NCBI RefSeq assembly: GCF_945859685.1 | Contig: NC_079147.1 | Span: forward strand, 191,067,174-191,131,173 | DNA length: 64,000 bases | Direction: 5' to 3' | Origin: Eupeodes corollae | Taxonomy: Eukaryota > Arthropoda > Insecta > Diptera > Syrphidae | In this document: in pieces, positions 25,717 to 34,259 of the stretch | Numbering within the stretch: the stretch's first letter is position 1 | How the letters are laid out: each line of letters opens with the position of its first letter | Position numbers and translations under genes: made by a program | The notes under the pieces: generated by a model | The model's database searches: none | What the model saw: the letters and a program-made list of their open reading frames with translations, nothing else | What the model was told of the DNA's origin: nothing

Positions 25717-25734
25717 TACTTACTTACTTACTTA
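25716..25734. repeat. TTAC/GTAA microsatellite tail of the RTE
   Basis: Four to five copies of TTAC on this strand (GTAA on the element's strand), right after the element's very short 3' untranslated region. RTE-clade elements characteristically end in short tandem repeats rather than poly(A). Confidence 0.75.
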
Positions 25735-25742
25735 AGGTGACG

Positions 25743-27532
25743 CTACAGTCCGGCGCGGACCTGGGCCTTAACCAACAAGCGTCTCCAGCCAGCTCGGTCC
25801 CTAGCTAGCTGTCTCCAGTTTCGCACGCCAAGTTGGTTGAGGTCCTCTCCCACCTGGGTGCGCCACCTGAGTCGCGGTCTTCCTCTACTGCGCCGTCCCT
25901 CGGGATTGGATTCGAAGACCTTCCGGGCTGGAGCGTTGATGTCCATCCGCTCTACATGACCTAGCCATCTTAGCCGTTGGACTTTGATTCTGCTAACTAG
26001 GTCAGTGTCGCTGTACAGCCCGTACAGTTCGTCGTTATATCTTCTCCTCCATTCTCCATCTATGCGTACGGGACCAAAAATCGCCCGAAGAATTTTTCTC
26101 TCGAAGCATCCTAAGACGCTCTCATCTTTCTTTGACAGGGTCCAGGCCAAAGCGCCATAAATGAGAACCGGGATGATGAGTGTCTTATAGATGGTGATTT
26201 TACATGCTCGAGAGAGGACTTTACTTCTCAATTGCCTTCTAAGTCCAAAGAAGCAGCGATTTGCGAGAGTTATTCTTCGTTTGATTTCAGCGCTGGTGTC
26301 GTTGTCTGCATTAATAGCGGTGCCTAGGTAGACAAAGTCCTTAACTACCTCAAAGTTATAGCTGTCCATGGTGACGTTTTGTCCAAGACGTCGTCGTTCA
26401 GTGTCCTTTTTTGATGACAGCATATACTTGGTCTTGCCCTCATTGACCACTAAACCCATCTTCTTCGCTTCCGTCGCAATGCTCAAAAACGCTCCACTGA
26501 CATCACGTTTTGATCTTCCAATTATGTCAATATCATCTGCGTATCCGAGTAATTGGATGGATCTTTGGAAGATTGTTCCTCTAGTGTTGACGGTTGAGTT
26601 TTGCACAATTCTTTCCAGAACGATGTTGAAGAAGTCGCATGACAGTGCATCGCCTTGTCTAAAACCTTTTTTGACATCAAATGCATCGGTAAGATCTTTT
26701 CCGACCTTGATAGAGCAGCGTGCATTCTCCATCGTCTTTCTGCACAAACGGATAAGTTTGACAGGGATGCCAAAACTAGACATTGCTCGGTAGAGCTCTT
26801 CCCTATAGATGCTGTCATACGCGGCTTTAAAATCGATAAAGAGATGGTGGGTATCGATTTGAATCTCCTGGGTTTTTTCCAAGATCTGCCGTAGTGTGAA
26901 TATTTGGTCGATAGTGGACTTTCCTGGTCTGAAGCCACACTGATAAGGACCAATCAGGTTGTTGACGAATGGCTTCAGACGTTCACATAATACGGCAGAG
27001 CGGATCTTATACGCAATGTTAAGGAGACTGATGCCTCTGTAGTTGGCGCAGTTTAGAGGGTCTCCTTTCTTATGTATCGGGCACACTATGCTGAGATTCC
27101 ACTCATCGGGCATGCTTTCTTCCGACCAAATTTTGCAGATGAGTTGGTGCATGCTCCGTACCAAGTCATCGCCTGCTGCTTTGAATAGTTCGGCGGTGAT
27201 GCCGTCAGCTCCAGCAGCTTTGTTTGACTTAAGTTTAGATATAGCTATCTTCACTTCGTCAAGGTCGGGTAGGCGGAATTGTTGATCTGCGTCGCCGAGG
27301 TTGAGTGGTTCTATCTCCCTTACAGCGGAGTTCGGTTCGTCATCGCCGTTATATAATTTGGAGAAGTGATCTTTCCATATTCTCAGCATCGACTGTGGTT
27401 CTACTACGATGTTCCCTTGATCGTCTTTACAGGCTTCGGTTCGTGGCTGGTACCCTTGGGAGGTTTTTTTTACCTTTTGGTAAAATTTACGAACCTCATT
27501 CCTGTTGTGACATCCCTCTATCTCCTCGATCG
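25743..27532 (-). pseudogene. RTE reverse transcriptase half (separated from its endonuclease by the insertion)
   Basis: Uninterrupted from the insertion point to a stop at 25743-25745. Counting from the internal Met at 27389 (548 residues): LFIDFKAAYD at 183-192 is motif A, RQGDALSCDFFNI at 244-256 is motif B, and LGYADDIDII at 281-290 holds the catalytic Asp pair. A thumb and C-terminal region follow (LIYGALAWTLSKKD), ending in basic LRWLGHVERMD and RGRPRLRW blocks. It would synthesise cDNA at a nicked target. The Met at 27389 is not the true start; about 47 more codons are open upstream to the insertion. There is no frameshift, so only the insertion inactivates it. Confidence 0.9.
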
Positions 27533-27536
27533 CGCG
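27533..27536. repeat. CGCG target-site duplication, left (errantivirus)
   Basis: CGCG precedes the first LTR base and is repeated at 34256-34259. Four-base alternating pyrimidine-purine targets are usual for errantiviruses. Confidence 0.88.
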
Positions 27537-27940
27537 AGTTACATATGATATAGCAGCAACTACAATGCAACCGATAAGTGCAGCGTCGGCAATGAAGGGT
27601 CAACAGCACGATCAACCAAAAAGTGCAGCATCGGCTAATAACGGTCAACAGCACTTCCAACCAATAAGTGCGGCATCAGCAATAAAGGGTCAACAGCTCA
27701 ATCACCCACTAAATGCAATGTCAGCATTAAAAGAATATAAAAGCAAAGTCATAACCGATCAGCGGAGCCCAATAATACGTATGTAACCCCAATGATCGCA
27801 GCGACGCTTGGACGGCGGATCATTCTGGTTCCTTAGTTTGTTATATTTAATATTAATAAATAAAGCGTAAGAGGCCTGTGGCCCAATAAAGAATAAATAA
27901 AAAGTTTTTTTTCTTTTCTGTGGTCACAAAAAACATAAAT
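27537..27940 (+). repeat. errantivirus 5' LTR (404 bp)
   Basis: Starts AGTTACATATGATATAGC and ends AAAACATAAAT. The left part (U3) holds three 45-bp direct repeats plus a partial fourth (27568-27733). AATAAA occurs at 27855-27860 and 27885-27890 as candidate poly(A) signals. No difference from the 3' LTR (33852-34255, offset 6,315) was found by eye. Confidence 0.95.
27568..27733 (+). repeat. 45-bp direct repeats in LTR U3 (3.7 copies)
   Basis: Units at 27568-27612, 27613-27657 and 27658-27702 and a diverged partial unit from 27703. Each starts CAACC or CACCC and contains AGTGC(A/G)GC(A/G)TC. The same array in the 3' LTR (33883-34048) is the coding sequence of the env tail. A 45-bp period keeps that frame. 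Confidence 0.9.
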
Positions 27941-27952
27941 GGCGCAGTCGGT
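27940..27952 (+). promoter_or_regulatory. primer-binding site (tRNA-Ser type)
   Basis: TGGCGCAGTCGGT directly at the LTR edge, its T being the last LTR base. This matches the primer site used by 17.6/297-type errantiviruses, complementary to a serine tRNA 3' end. Confidence 0.8.
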
Positions 27953-28058
27953 TGTCCTCTATAATATAAATTAGAGGATAGTGAAACGAAAAAAAGAAAT
28001 CTCAGTGTTTTGTTTTAGAAATAAACTTTTCAATAAAAAACAATAACCACGGATTATC

Positions 28059-28268
28059 AAAGTGTATGTGATTATAATAAAGTGACTTTAAGAAGCTAAT
28101 AATCGCATCCGAAACCAATAACCGAAGTGAAAACTGTGATTATAATAAAGTGACTGTAAGAATCTAATAATCACTTTAAAAATTTAAACACCAAAAACCT
28201 TGTGTTATCGAAGTGAAAACTGTGATTATAATATAGTGACTGTAAGAATCTAATAATCACTTTAAAAA
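28059..28268 (+). repeat. three hairpin-containing direct repeats in the errantivirus leader
   Basis: Between the primer site and gag, a block of about 45-59 bases occurs three times (starts near 28059, 28124 and 28210). The second and third carry GAAGTGAAAACTGTGATTAT, then AGTGACTGTAAGAATCTAAT and AATCACTTTAAA. GTGATTAT and ATAATCAC in the second and third copies are complementary, so each can fold into a hairpin. Position is equivalent to the repeated insulator region of gypsy, but the words are not the known Su(Hw) site. Confidence 0.8.
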
Positions 28269-28283
28269 AATTAAAAAACCAAA

Positions 28284-29321
28284 ATGGCACAACCTATAAT
28301 GGAACAATGTCTACTAACACTGACTGAAATTCTAAACAGTCAGAATAATGCAGTGCGGAACATAAGAGTTACAATAGAAAAACGTTTAAAATATGTAGAG
28401 AACTTTACGGGAAAGCAAGGCACGTTACCTTCTTTTATCGCGACGATAGACCAAATTATAGAAGAATTTGGACCGGTAAATATTAACGAAGTGTTTGCTG
28501 TTGTCTACAATGAGAAAATCGGAGGAATCGCAAAGAACTTCCTAGCAATTGAAGCACCAGCATCGTGGGAGGAATGCAAGCAAAAACTGAAGATACACTT
28601 CCGGCCAACCAAAGACGAAGCAACAATCCTGAGAAGCATTAATAGTATAAAGGTATATAGTATAAGTCAATTATTAGATAAGATACAAAATATTATTAAT
28701 TATATAACAGAATGTGCAACATTCAATAAAAATGGTTTAGAAATTGCTAACTGTCTAAATAGTGCATTAATTCTAAAAATAAAAGATGTAACAGCAGGAG
28801 CTTTAGCTGCAGAGATTTACAATGAATACAATTTATCAAAAATTAGAACAATTTTGTTTAAATATATAGGTCAGGATGAATATAATTTACGATCAGATAG
28901 AACACACAACATTGAACCTAGAAATCAATGCCAAAACACAACTTCTCAAAATTTCCAAAACAACAGACACAATTACACTAATCCAAATAAAAACAATACT
29001 AACACTAATCAAAATCCTTTTAAAAACAATAATTACACTAATCAATATCCTAATAGAAACAATAACTATACGAATCAAAATCAAGTTAATAGAAACAGTT
29101 ATCAAAATCAACCTAATGGGAATAGCCCGACAGGACAAATAAGAAATAATAATGCATCAGGCCAAGCTAGAAATAATGGGTATAATAACCATCCCCAAAA
29201 CATTCAAAATTCAGGTCAACATAGATCAAGACAGGCTAGAATAGAACCTATGGAAGTAGACTATTTAAGTAATAAAGATGAAACCAATCAAATAGAGAAT
29301 CACGAGTTTTTTATCAACTAG
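28284..29321 (+). CDS. gag: errantivirus Gag (345 aa)
   Basis: Structural capsid precursor. The ATG at 28284 is the first after the leader, in good context (CAAAATGG). Residues 1-200 are mostly helical in character, as in 17.6-type capsids (CKQKLKIHFRPTKDEATIL near 100-118). Residues about 215-320 are very rich in Asn and Gln, with repeated NNNYTNQ-like words. A short RIEPMEVDY motif precedes the end. There is no CCHC zinc knuckle, as is common in errantiviruses. The frame is intact and the stop at 29319 lies shortly after a T6 run, where ribosomes probably slip into pol. Confidence 0.93.
   Translation: MAQPIMEQCLLTLTEILNSQNNAVRNIRVTIEKRLKYVENFTGKQGTLPSFIATIDQIIEEFGPVNINEVFAVVYNEKIGGIAKNFLAIEAPASWEECKQKLKIHFRPTKDEATILRSINSIKVYSISQLLDKIQNIINYITECATFNKNGLEIANCLNSALILKIKDVTAGALAAEIYNEYNLSKIRTILFKYIGQDEYNLRSDRTHNIEPRNQCQNTTSQNFQNNRHNYTNPNKNNTNTNQNPFKNNNYTNQYPNRNNNYTNQNQVNRNSYQNQPNGNSPTGQIRNNNASGQARNNGYNNHPQNIQNSGQHRSRQARIEPMEVDYLSNKDETNQIENHEFFIN
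29306..29312 (+). promoter_or_regulatory. probable -1 ribosomal frameshift site between gag and pol
   Basis: G TTT TTT in the gag frame, seven bases before the gag stop. The pol frame is open without stop from 29282, so it overlaps gag across this run and lies in the -1 phase. Slippage here would produce Gag-Pol. Confidence 0.65.
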
Positions 29322-29338
29322 CCTCGGATTCAAGAAAA

Positions 29339-32300
29339 ATGTGCATACAATTAACTTTTGAAAAAACAGACTATATAGCATTGATTGACACAGGATCAAC
29401 CATTAGCCTATTAAATTCAACTAGAGTTCCCTCAAATCTTTACGAATATATTAACGATACACCAATTCAAATTAATACTATTAATGGTATTGTTAACGAA
29501 ACAGCACAAGTAAAAACAAAATGTCCAATACAATTTAATCAGCCTTGCAATGCAAGAATGAAATGGACAAAAGTAGAATTAAATAAACCTTACGATTTCC
29601 TAATAGGAATGGATTGGATAAGGAACAATGCAAAAACTATAGACTTAAAAAATGAGGAAGTTATTTTAGTAAATGGTATACATCTTCCATTCTTAACCAC
29701 ATTACTTGAAGAAGTTAATGTGTTGGAAACAAGTGAAGTTTGTAACATTCAAACAAATCACCTCAATGAAATAGAACAAGAGTCTGTAGAAAAGCTTTTA
29801 AATAAATATAAAAAATTGATTTTCAAAGAAGGCGATCAATTAACAAACACTACTACAGTAGTTCACGAAATAAAAACTACCACAGACCAACAAATTAACT
29901 CTAAACTATATAGGTATCCACCAAAACATGAAGTCGAAGTACGTAGGCAGATGGAAGAAATGGAGAAACAAGGAATCATTCGAAAGAGTAACAGTCGTTA
30001 CAGTTCACCAATAATAGTTATTCCGAAAAAACTTGACAATACCGGCATACAAAAATACAGGATTGTCGTTGATTATAGAAAGTTGAACCAAGTAACCGTA
30101 GATGATAAATACCCAATTCCCAATATAGACAGCATATTGGATAAGTTAGGGAAATCACAGTACTTCAGCACATTAGATCTGGCAAAAGGTTACCACCAGA
30201 TCTTAGTTGCACCAGAAGACATTGAAAAGACAGCGTTCGTTACTCCAGCGGGTCTATATGAATACATCAGGATGCCATTCGGGTTAAAGAATGCACCTGC
30301 AACGTTTCAGAGACTTATGAACAATATCTTACGTGATTATATAAATAAAATATGCGTAGTCTACTTAGACGATATTTTAATATTCTCTACAACATTAGAA
30401 GAACATATGCATTCTCTAGAAAAAATATTTAAAAAATTACAAGATCATAACCTTAAAATACAAGCAGATAAGTGTAGCTTTATGAAAAGAGATACTGAAT
30501 TTCTCGGTCATATTTTGACTAAGGAAGGGATTAAACCAAATCCTAACAAAGTAAAAGAAATTGATAACTTAAAGATACCAAAAACAGAGAAACAACTTAA
30601 AGGTTTCCTAGGGATGACTGGGTACTACAGAAAATTCGTAAGGGATTATGCTAAGATTGCTTATCCTATGATAAGATATTTGAAAAAAGGTGAAACAATT
30701 AATATTAAAGACCCTCAATATATTTCAGCATTCGAAAACCTTAAAGATTTAATAACTTCACACCCAATTTTAAAATATCCCGAATATGACAAACCCTTTG
30801 TAGTTACAACAGACGCAAGCAATTATGCCATTGGCGCTGTTCTATCTCAAAACGGGCACCCGGTATGCTTCGTATCCAGAACCCTTAATAAACACGAACA
30901 AAAGTACAGTGTAACAGATAAAGAGTTACTGGCAATTGTTTACTCAGTCAACTATTATCGACCATATTTATATGGAAATCATTTTAAAATTGTAACTGAT
31001 CATATTCCAATAAAATATCTAAATAGCAAATATAAAGGAAAGGAGTTCTCCCAACGAAATCAAAGATGGCTTTTGAAACTTCAAGAGTATAATTTTGAAA
31101 TCGAATATTTAAAAGGGAAAGAGAATAAAGTAGCAGATTTCCTAAGTAGATTAGAAAACACTCCCAAAATAAACGAGGATAATGATTCAGAATCTAATAT
31201 GGAGCTTACGGAAACAATTCATTCAGTCGAGGAACAGCATTTAGATCATATAGGAATAAAAGAGGAAATTGTTAACAAATATAAAACGCAATTAATCCTA
31301 ACTTACAGTAGAATAACAAACGAAATAGAAATATTGCATGAACGTAGAATTATATATCTGAATCCTCTTGAAGGAGTGGACAAAATAAAAGATGTTCTAA
31401 TTAGAGTAACTAAGAAAGGAACAACAGGTATATATTCTGAGGTAGAAGATCATGACTATAATAAAGTTCAACAAGTTATAATTCAATTATTCTCCATGAA
31501 CAACAAAATAAAATTCATTAAATGTACTAAAAGAGCAGCCGAAATCAAAACCGAGGAGGAGATTCACAAACAGATTTCCCTCTATCACACTAAAGAATCT
31601 ATGCACAGTGGTATAAACGAAACATACTACACGCTGAAAGAAAAATTTTTTTTCCCTAAACTTCACGAGCAAATACAGATAGTAATTAACAATTGCAAAA
31701 AGTGTCAGGAAATAAAATACGATAGGAATCCTATTAAACCAAAATATAACTTAACAGAGACCCCAAAACATAAAAATGAAATAATACATTTAGATATATT
31801 TCACATTGAGAAAAAAGCATTTCTAACTATAATCGACAAACTTACAAAATTTGCAGTAGGGTATGTAATAACCGATAGAAATTGGAGAAGTAAAAAAGCA
31901 ATTATTATTGAACATTTCTCAAAATTCGGTAAACCAAAAAAAATAATATCAGATAACGAATTCAAATCAGAACATATTTTAGATTTTCTTAATAGAAGCG
32001 AGGTCGAAATACACTTCACGAAACCTAATAGCCACACAGGGAATGCGGATATTGAAAGATTGCATTCAACTATTTTAGAAAAAATAACAGGCATTGAAGA
32101 AAAAGATTTATCAATAGAAATGAAATTGCAATTAGTTCTAGATAATTATAACAACAGATATCATTCCACGATAAAAACCACACCTAAAATAGCTAAAGAA
32201 GAAATTGATGAATTAGTACTTTATGAAAGAATCCAACAAACGAAAGTTAAGAAAATTAACAAACTTAATGAAAAACGCGAAACATATTCAGAAAAAAGAG

Positions 32301-32485
32301 AAGTAGGACCAATCAAAAATTACAAAAATGTTCGACATAAAGAACAACCTAGATATAAAATTAAAAATCTCAATAACGTACACATTAGCAATATTAAAAG
32401 ACCTTATAAATTTTCAGGTAATAATGCTCCTAGTACTATTAGTAACACAAACAACACACGGCATTCTTCAAACAACACTAATTAA
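29339..32485 (+). CDS. pol: errantivirus Pol (protease, reverse transcriptase, RNase H, integrase)
   Basis: Intact frame of 1,048 codons from the first ATG, and open upstream to 29282, consistent with translation by -1 frameshift rather than from that ATG. The protease active site LIDTGST is near residue 17. Reverse transcriptase runs from STLDLAKGYHQI (about 278) to the catalytic VVYLDDILIFS (about 339). RNase H begins VVTTDAS (about 488). The integrase zinc domain has His-His before CKKC (about 750-785). The catalytic triad sits in HLDIF (about 817), IISDN (about 870) and the Glu of NADIERLHS (about 904). All key residues are present, so the enzymes look functional. The 3' end overlaps env by 158 bases. 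Confidence 0.95.
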   Translation: MCIQLTFEKTDYIALIDTGSTISLLNSTRVPSNLYEYINDTPIQINTINGIVNETAQVKTKCPIQFNQPCNARMKWTKVELNKPYDFLIGMDWIRNNAKTIDLKNEEVILVNGIHLPFLTTLLEEVNVLETSEVCNIQTNHLNEIEQESVEKLLNKYKKLIFKEGDQLTNTTTVVHEIKTTTDQQINSKLYRYPPKHEVEVRRQMEEMEKQGIIRKSNSRYSSPIIVIPKKLDNTGIQKYRIVVDYRKLNQVTVDDKYPIPNIDSILDKLGKSQYFSTLDLAKGYHQILVAPEDIEKTAFVTPAGLYEYIRMPFGLKNAPATFQRLMNNILRDYINKICVVYLDDILIFSTTLEEHMHSLEKIFKKLQDHNLKIQADKCSFMKRDTEFLGHILTKEGIKPNPNKVKEIDNLKIPKTEKQLKGFLGMTGYYRKFVRDYAKIAYPMIRYLKKGETINIKDPQYISAFENLKDLITSHPILKYPEYDKPFVVTTDASNYAIGAVLSQNGHPVCFVSRTLNKHEQKYSVTDKELLAIVYSVNYYRPYLYGNHFKIVTDHIPIKYLNSKYKGKEFSQRNQRWLLKLQEYNFEIEYLKGKENKVADFLSRLENTPKINEDNDSESNMELTETIHSVEEQHLDHIGIKEEIVNKYKTQLILTYSRITNEIEILHERRIIYLNPLEGVDKIKDVLIRVTKKGTTGIYSEVEDHDYNKVQQVIIQLFSMNNKIKFIKCTKRAAEIKTEEEIHKQISLYHTKESMHSGINETYYTLKEKFFFPKLHEQIQIVINNCKKCQEIKYDRNPIKPKYNLTETPKHKNEIIHLDIFHIEKKAFLTIIDKLTKFAVGYVITDRNWRSKKAIIIEHFSKFGKPKKIISDNEFKSEHILDFLNRSEVEIHFTKPNSHTGNADIERLHSTILEKITGIEEKDLSIEMKLQLVLDNYNNRYHSTIKTTPKIAKEEIDELVLYERIQQTKVKKINKLNEKRETYSEKREVGPIKNYKNVRHKEQPRYKIKNLNNVHISNIKRPYKFSGNNAPSTISNTNNTRHSSNNTN

Positions 32486-32918
32486 TGAACAAACAGGTTA
32501 TTTAAAAATAAAAATTAAAGATCTAGAAATTACTAACCAAACAAATACAATTCTACATATTATAGACCCAGAAGAAATTCTGAACACAATAACACTCATA
32601 CAAACTAACATTAAACACTTACAGATCGAAAACAAAGATATGATATTTAAAGAAATAGAAACAATTATAGCAAAAATTAAGTCGATTACACCTAAAGAAC
32701 AGAGAAGATTTAGACGAGGTTTAATAAACGTAGTCGGAAACGTAGAAAGATGGCTCTTCGGAACCATGGATAATGAAGATAGGGAACAAATTTGGAACTA
32801 TTTAAGAATATCAGAAGAAAACAGCCATAATGCAATTGATGCAATAAATGAACAAATTAAAATAAATACAAATTTTAATAAATCGATAGAAACATTAAAA
32901 AAAAACAATTTTAGATGA
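32328..32918 (+). CDS. env: errantivirus Env, N-terminal segment (surface unit and fusion-peptide region)
   Basis: 196-codon frame overlapping the end of pol; errantivirus env is normally expressed from a spliced RNA, so the true start may differ. A hydrophobic signal-like stretch VIMLLVLLVTQTTHG lies at about residues 31-45. A basic cleavage-type site RRFRR followed by a hydrophobic Gly-Leu-Ile segment lies at about 127-136, typical of the F-like envelope proteins of errantiviruses and baculoviruses. The frame ends just after an A-run (32897-32905), and the continuation lies in another phase from about 32907. The break could be a real lesion or a homopolymer miscount. Confidence 0.85.
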   Translation: MFDIKNNLDIKLKISITYTLAILKDLINFQVIMLLVLLVTQTTHGILQTTLINEQTGYLKIKIKDLEITNQTNTILHIIDPEEILNTITLIQTNIKHLQIENKDMIFKEIETIIAKIKSITPKEQRRFRRGLINVVGNVERWLFGTMDNEDREQIWNYLRISEENSHNAIDAINEQIKINTNFNKSIETLKKNNFR

Positions 32919-33000
32919 TAGAGAAAAAATACTGAATACTTATAACAGAATACAAAATTCTATTTCAAAAATTGTAAAAAACCAATTATTTTTAGATCAA

Positions 33001-34101
33001 ATGACAAAATTACGTAAAGTAAATCAAATTCAAGATAATGTTGTATCAGCAAAATATAATATAATACACCCCAGTATATTGACATTGGAAGAACTAAATG
33101 AATATGAAATTGATTTGCATAAACTTAAATTAATTAAAATGGGTGTACTAGAATACAAAAACAAATTTCTCATAATCGCCATTAAAATTCCAAGAAATTA
33201 TGTAACAGTAGAACAAAAGTTAATTTTACCTTTACCAAATGATAAACATTTTGAAATTGATTACGAAAACGAATATATAATAGAAATTAATAATAAAACA
33301 TTTGTATACCAAAATGATGTAACTGTGCAACAATTAAAACCAAGCAAACATTGTATCCTAACTAAAGATTGTAAATTGAGACATAACAACAAAACTCAAA
33401 TACAAATAATAGATGATGAAACTTTAATTGTAAAAAATGCATACAAAGAAAAATTAAAACATAATTGTGATGACAGAGAAATTGTATTAAACAACAATTA
33501 TCTTATTAATTTTTTTAATTGTCAAATATATTTGCTAAAAGAAATTTTTTATAATAACAAAACAATTGTTCAAGAAAAATATTTTTACCCCGAAAATAAT
33601 TTTAATACTTCTTTTAAGAAAACCATTACTTTTGATGATATTGTTTTAAATAATTTTGAAAATATAAAAGAAATTAATGAGTTAAGATTTCATAAAAATA
33701 TATCATATGTAATAAACATTAGCATGATTATAATGATTATTTGTATAGCAGTAAGCATAACCTATTTTTGCAATAAAATGTATAATAAAGCATACAATGT
33801 AAAACAAGTAAATTATAGAATTCAGGAGAATTCTTACTCAAACCGAGGAGGAGTTACATATGATATAGCAGCAACTACAATGCAACCGATAAGTGCAGCG
33901 TCGGCAATGAAGGGTCAACAGCACGATCAACCAAAAAGTGCAGCATCGGCTAATAACGGTCAACAGCACTTCCAACCAATAAGTGCGGCATCAGCAATAA
34001 AGGGTCAACAGCTCAATCACCCACTAAATGCAATGTCAGCATTAAAAGAATATAAAAGCAAAGTCATAACCGATCAGCGGAGCCCAATAATACGTATGTA
34101 A
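33001..34101 (+). CDS. env: errantivirus Env, C-terminal segment reading into the 3' LTR
   Basis: 366 codons from the first ATG; the same phase is open from about 32907, so the ATG is probably not a genuine start. It contains ectodomain sequence with scattered Cys and several Asn-X-Thr/Ser sites, then a membrane span at about residues 234-258 (ISYVINISMIIMIICIAVSI) and a cytoplasmic tail. The tail continues through the purine tract into the 3' LTR for 250 bases. Its last 82 codons are LTR sequence, including three 15-residue repeats of the form QPxSAASAxxGQQxx. A tail coded by LTR tandem repeats is unusual. Confidence 0.85.
   Translation: MTKLRKVNQIQDNVVSAKYNIIHPSILTLEELNEYEIDLHKLKLIKMGVLEYKNKFLIIAIKIPRNYVTVEQKLILPLPNDKHFEIDYENEYIIEINNKTFVYQNDVTVQQLKPSKHCILTKDCKLRHNNKTQIQIIDDETLIVKNAYKEKLKHNCDDREIVLNNNYLINFFNCQIYLLKEIFYNNKTIVQEKYFYPENNFNTSFKKTITFDDIVLNNFENIKEINELRFHKNISYVINISMIIMIICIAVSITYFCNKMYNKAYNVKQVNYRIQENSYSNRGGVTYDIAATTMQPISAASAMKGQQHDQPKSAASANNGQQHFQPISAASAIKGQQLNHPLNAMSALKEYKSKVITDQRSPIIRM
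33841..33851 (+). promoter_or_regulatory. polypurine tract
   Basis: AACCGAGGAGG immediately before the 3' LTR, the expected primer site for plus-strand DNA synthesis. It also codes for part of the env tail. Confidence 0.75.
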
Positions 34102-34255
34102 CCCCAATGATCGCAGCGACGCTTGGACGGCGGATCATTCTGGTTCCTTAGTTTGTTATATTTAATATTAATAAATAAAGCGTAAGAGGCCTGTGGCCCA
34201 ATAAAGAATAAATAAAAAGTTTTTTTTCTTTTCTGTGGTCACAAAAAACATAAAT
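33852..34255 (+). repeat. errantivirus 3' LTR (404 bp)
   Basis: Same 404 bases as 27537-27940. Contains the env stop codon (34099-34101) and the 45-bp repeat array. Confidence 0.95.
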
Positions 34256-34259
34256 CGCG
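34256..34259. repeat. CGCG target-site duplication, right (errantivirus)
   Basis: Identical to 27533-27536 and followed by resumed RTE coding sequence. Confidence 0.88.

Larger units (their letters stand above)
27537..34255 (+). mobile_element. errantivirus (Ty3/gypsy, 17.6/297-like) provirus, 6,719 bp, with gag, pol and env
   Basis: Two 404-bp LTRs begin AGTTAC and end ATAAAT and appear identical over their whole length. A CGCG duplication flanks the element. A tRNA-Ser-type primer-binding site follows the left LTR and a purine tract (AACCGAGGAGG) precedes the right one. gag (28284-29321), pol (from a -1 frameshift to 32485) and env (32328-34101) are in errantivirus order. Only env shows a lesion, a one-base length change in an A-run. 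Identical LTRs imply a recent insertion. It sits in opposite orientation inside the RTE frame. Confidence 0.95.

Noticed and set aside
26368..27553. Several plus-strand frames opposite the RTE reverse transcriptase
   Set aside because: Antisense shadows of a well-supported minus-strand frame with GC-rich codons; no motif of their own.
27565..27786. 73-codon frame in the 5' LTR
   Set aside because: It is the LTR copy of the env tail. Without the upstream env it has no signal peptide or known start context, and is probably not translated separately.
28876..29142. Frames on both strands over the Asn-rich part of gag
   Set aside because: By-products of the low-complexity AAT/AAC codons of gag.
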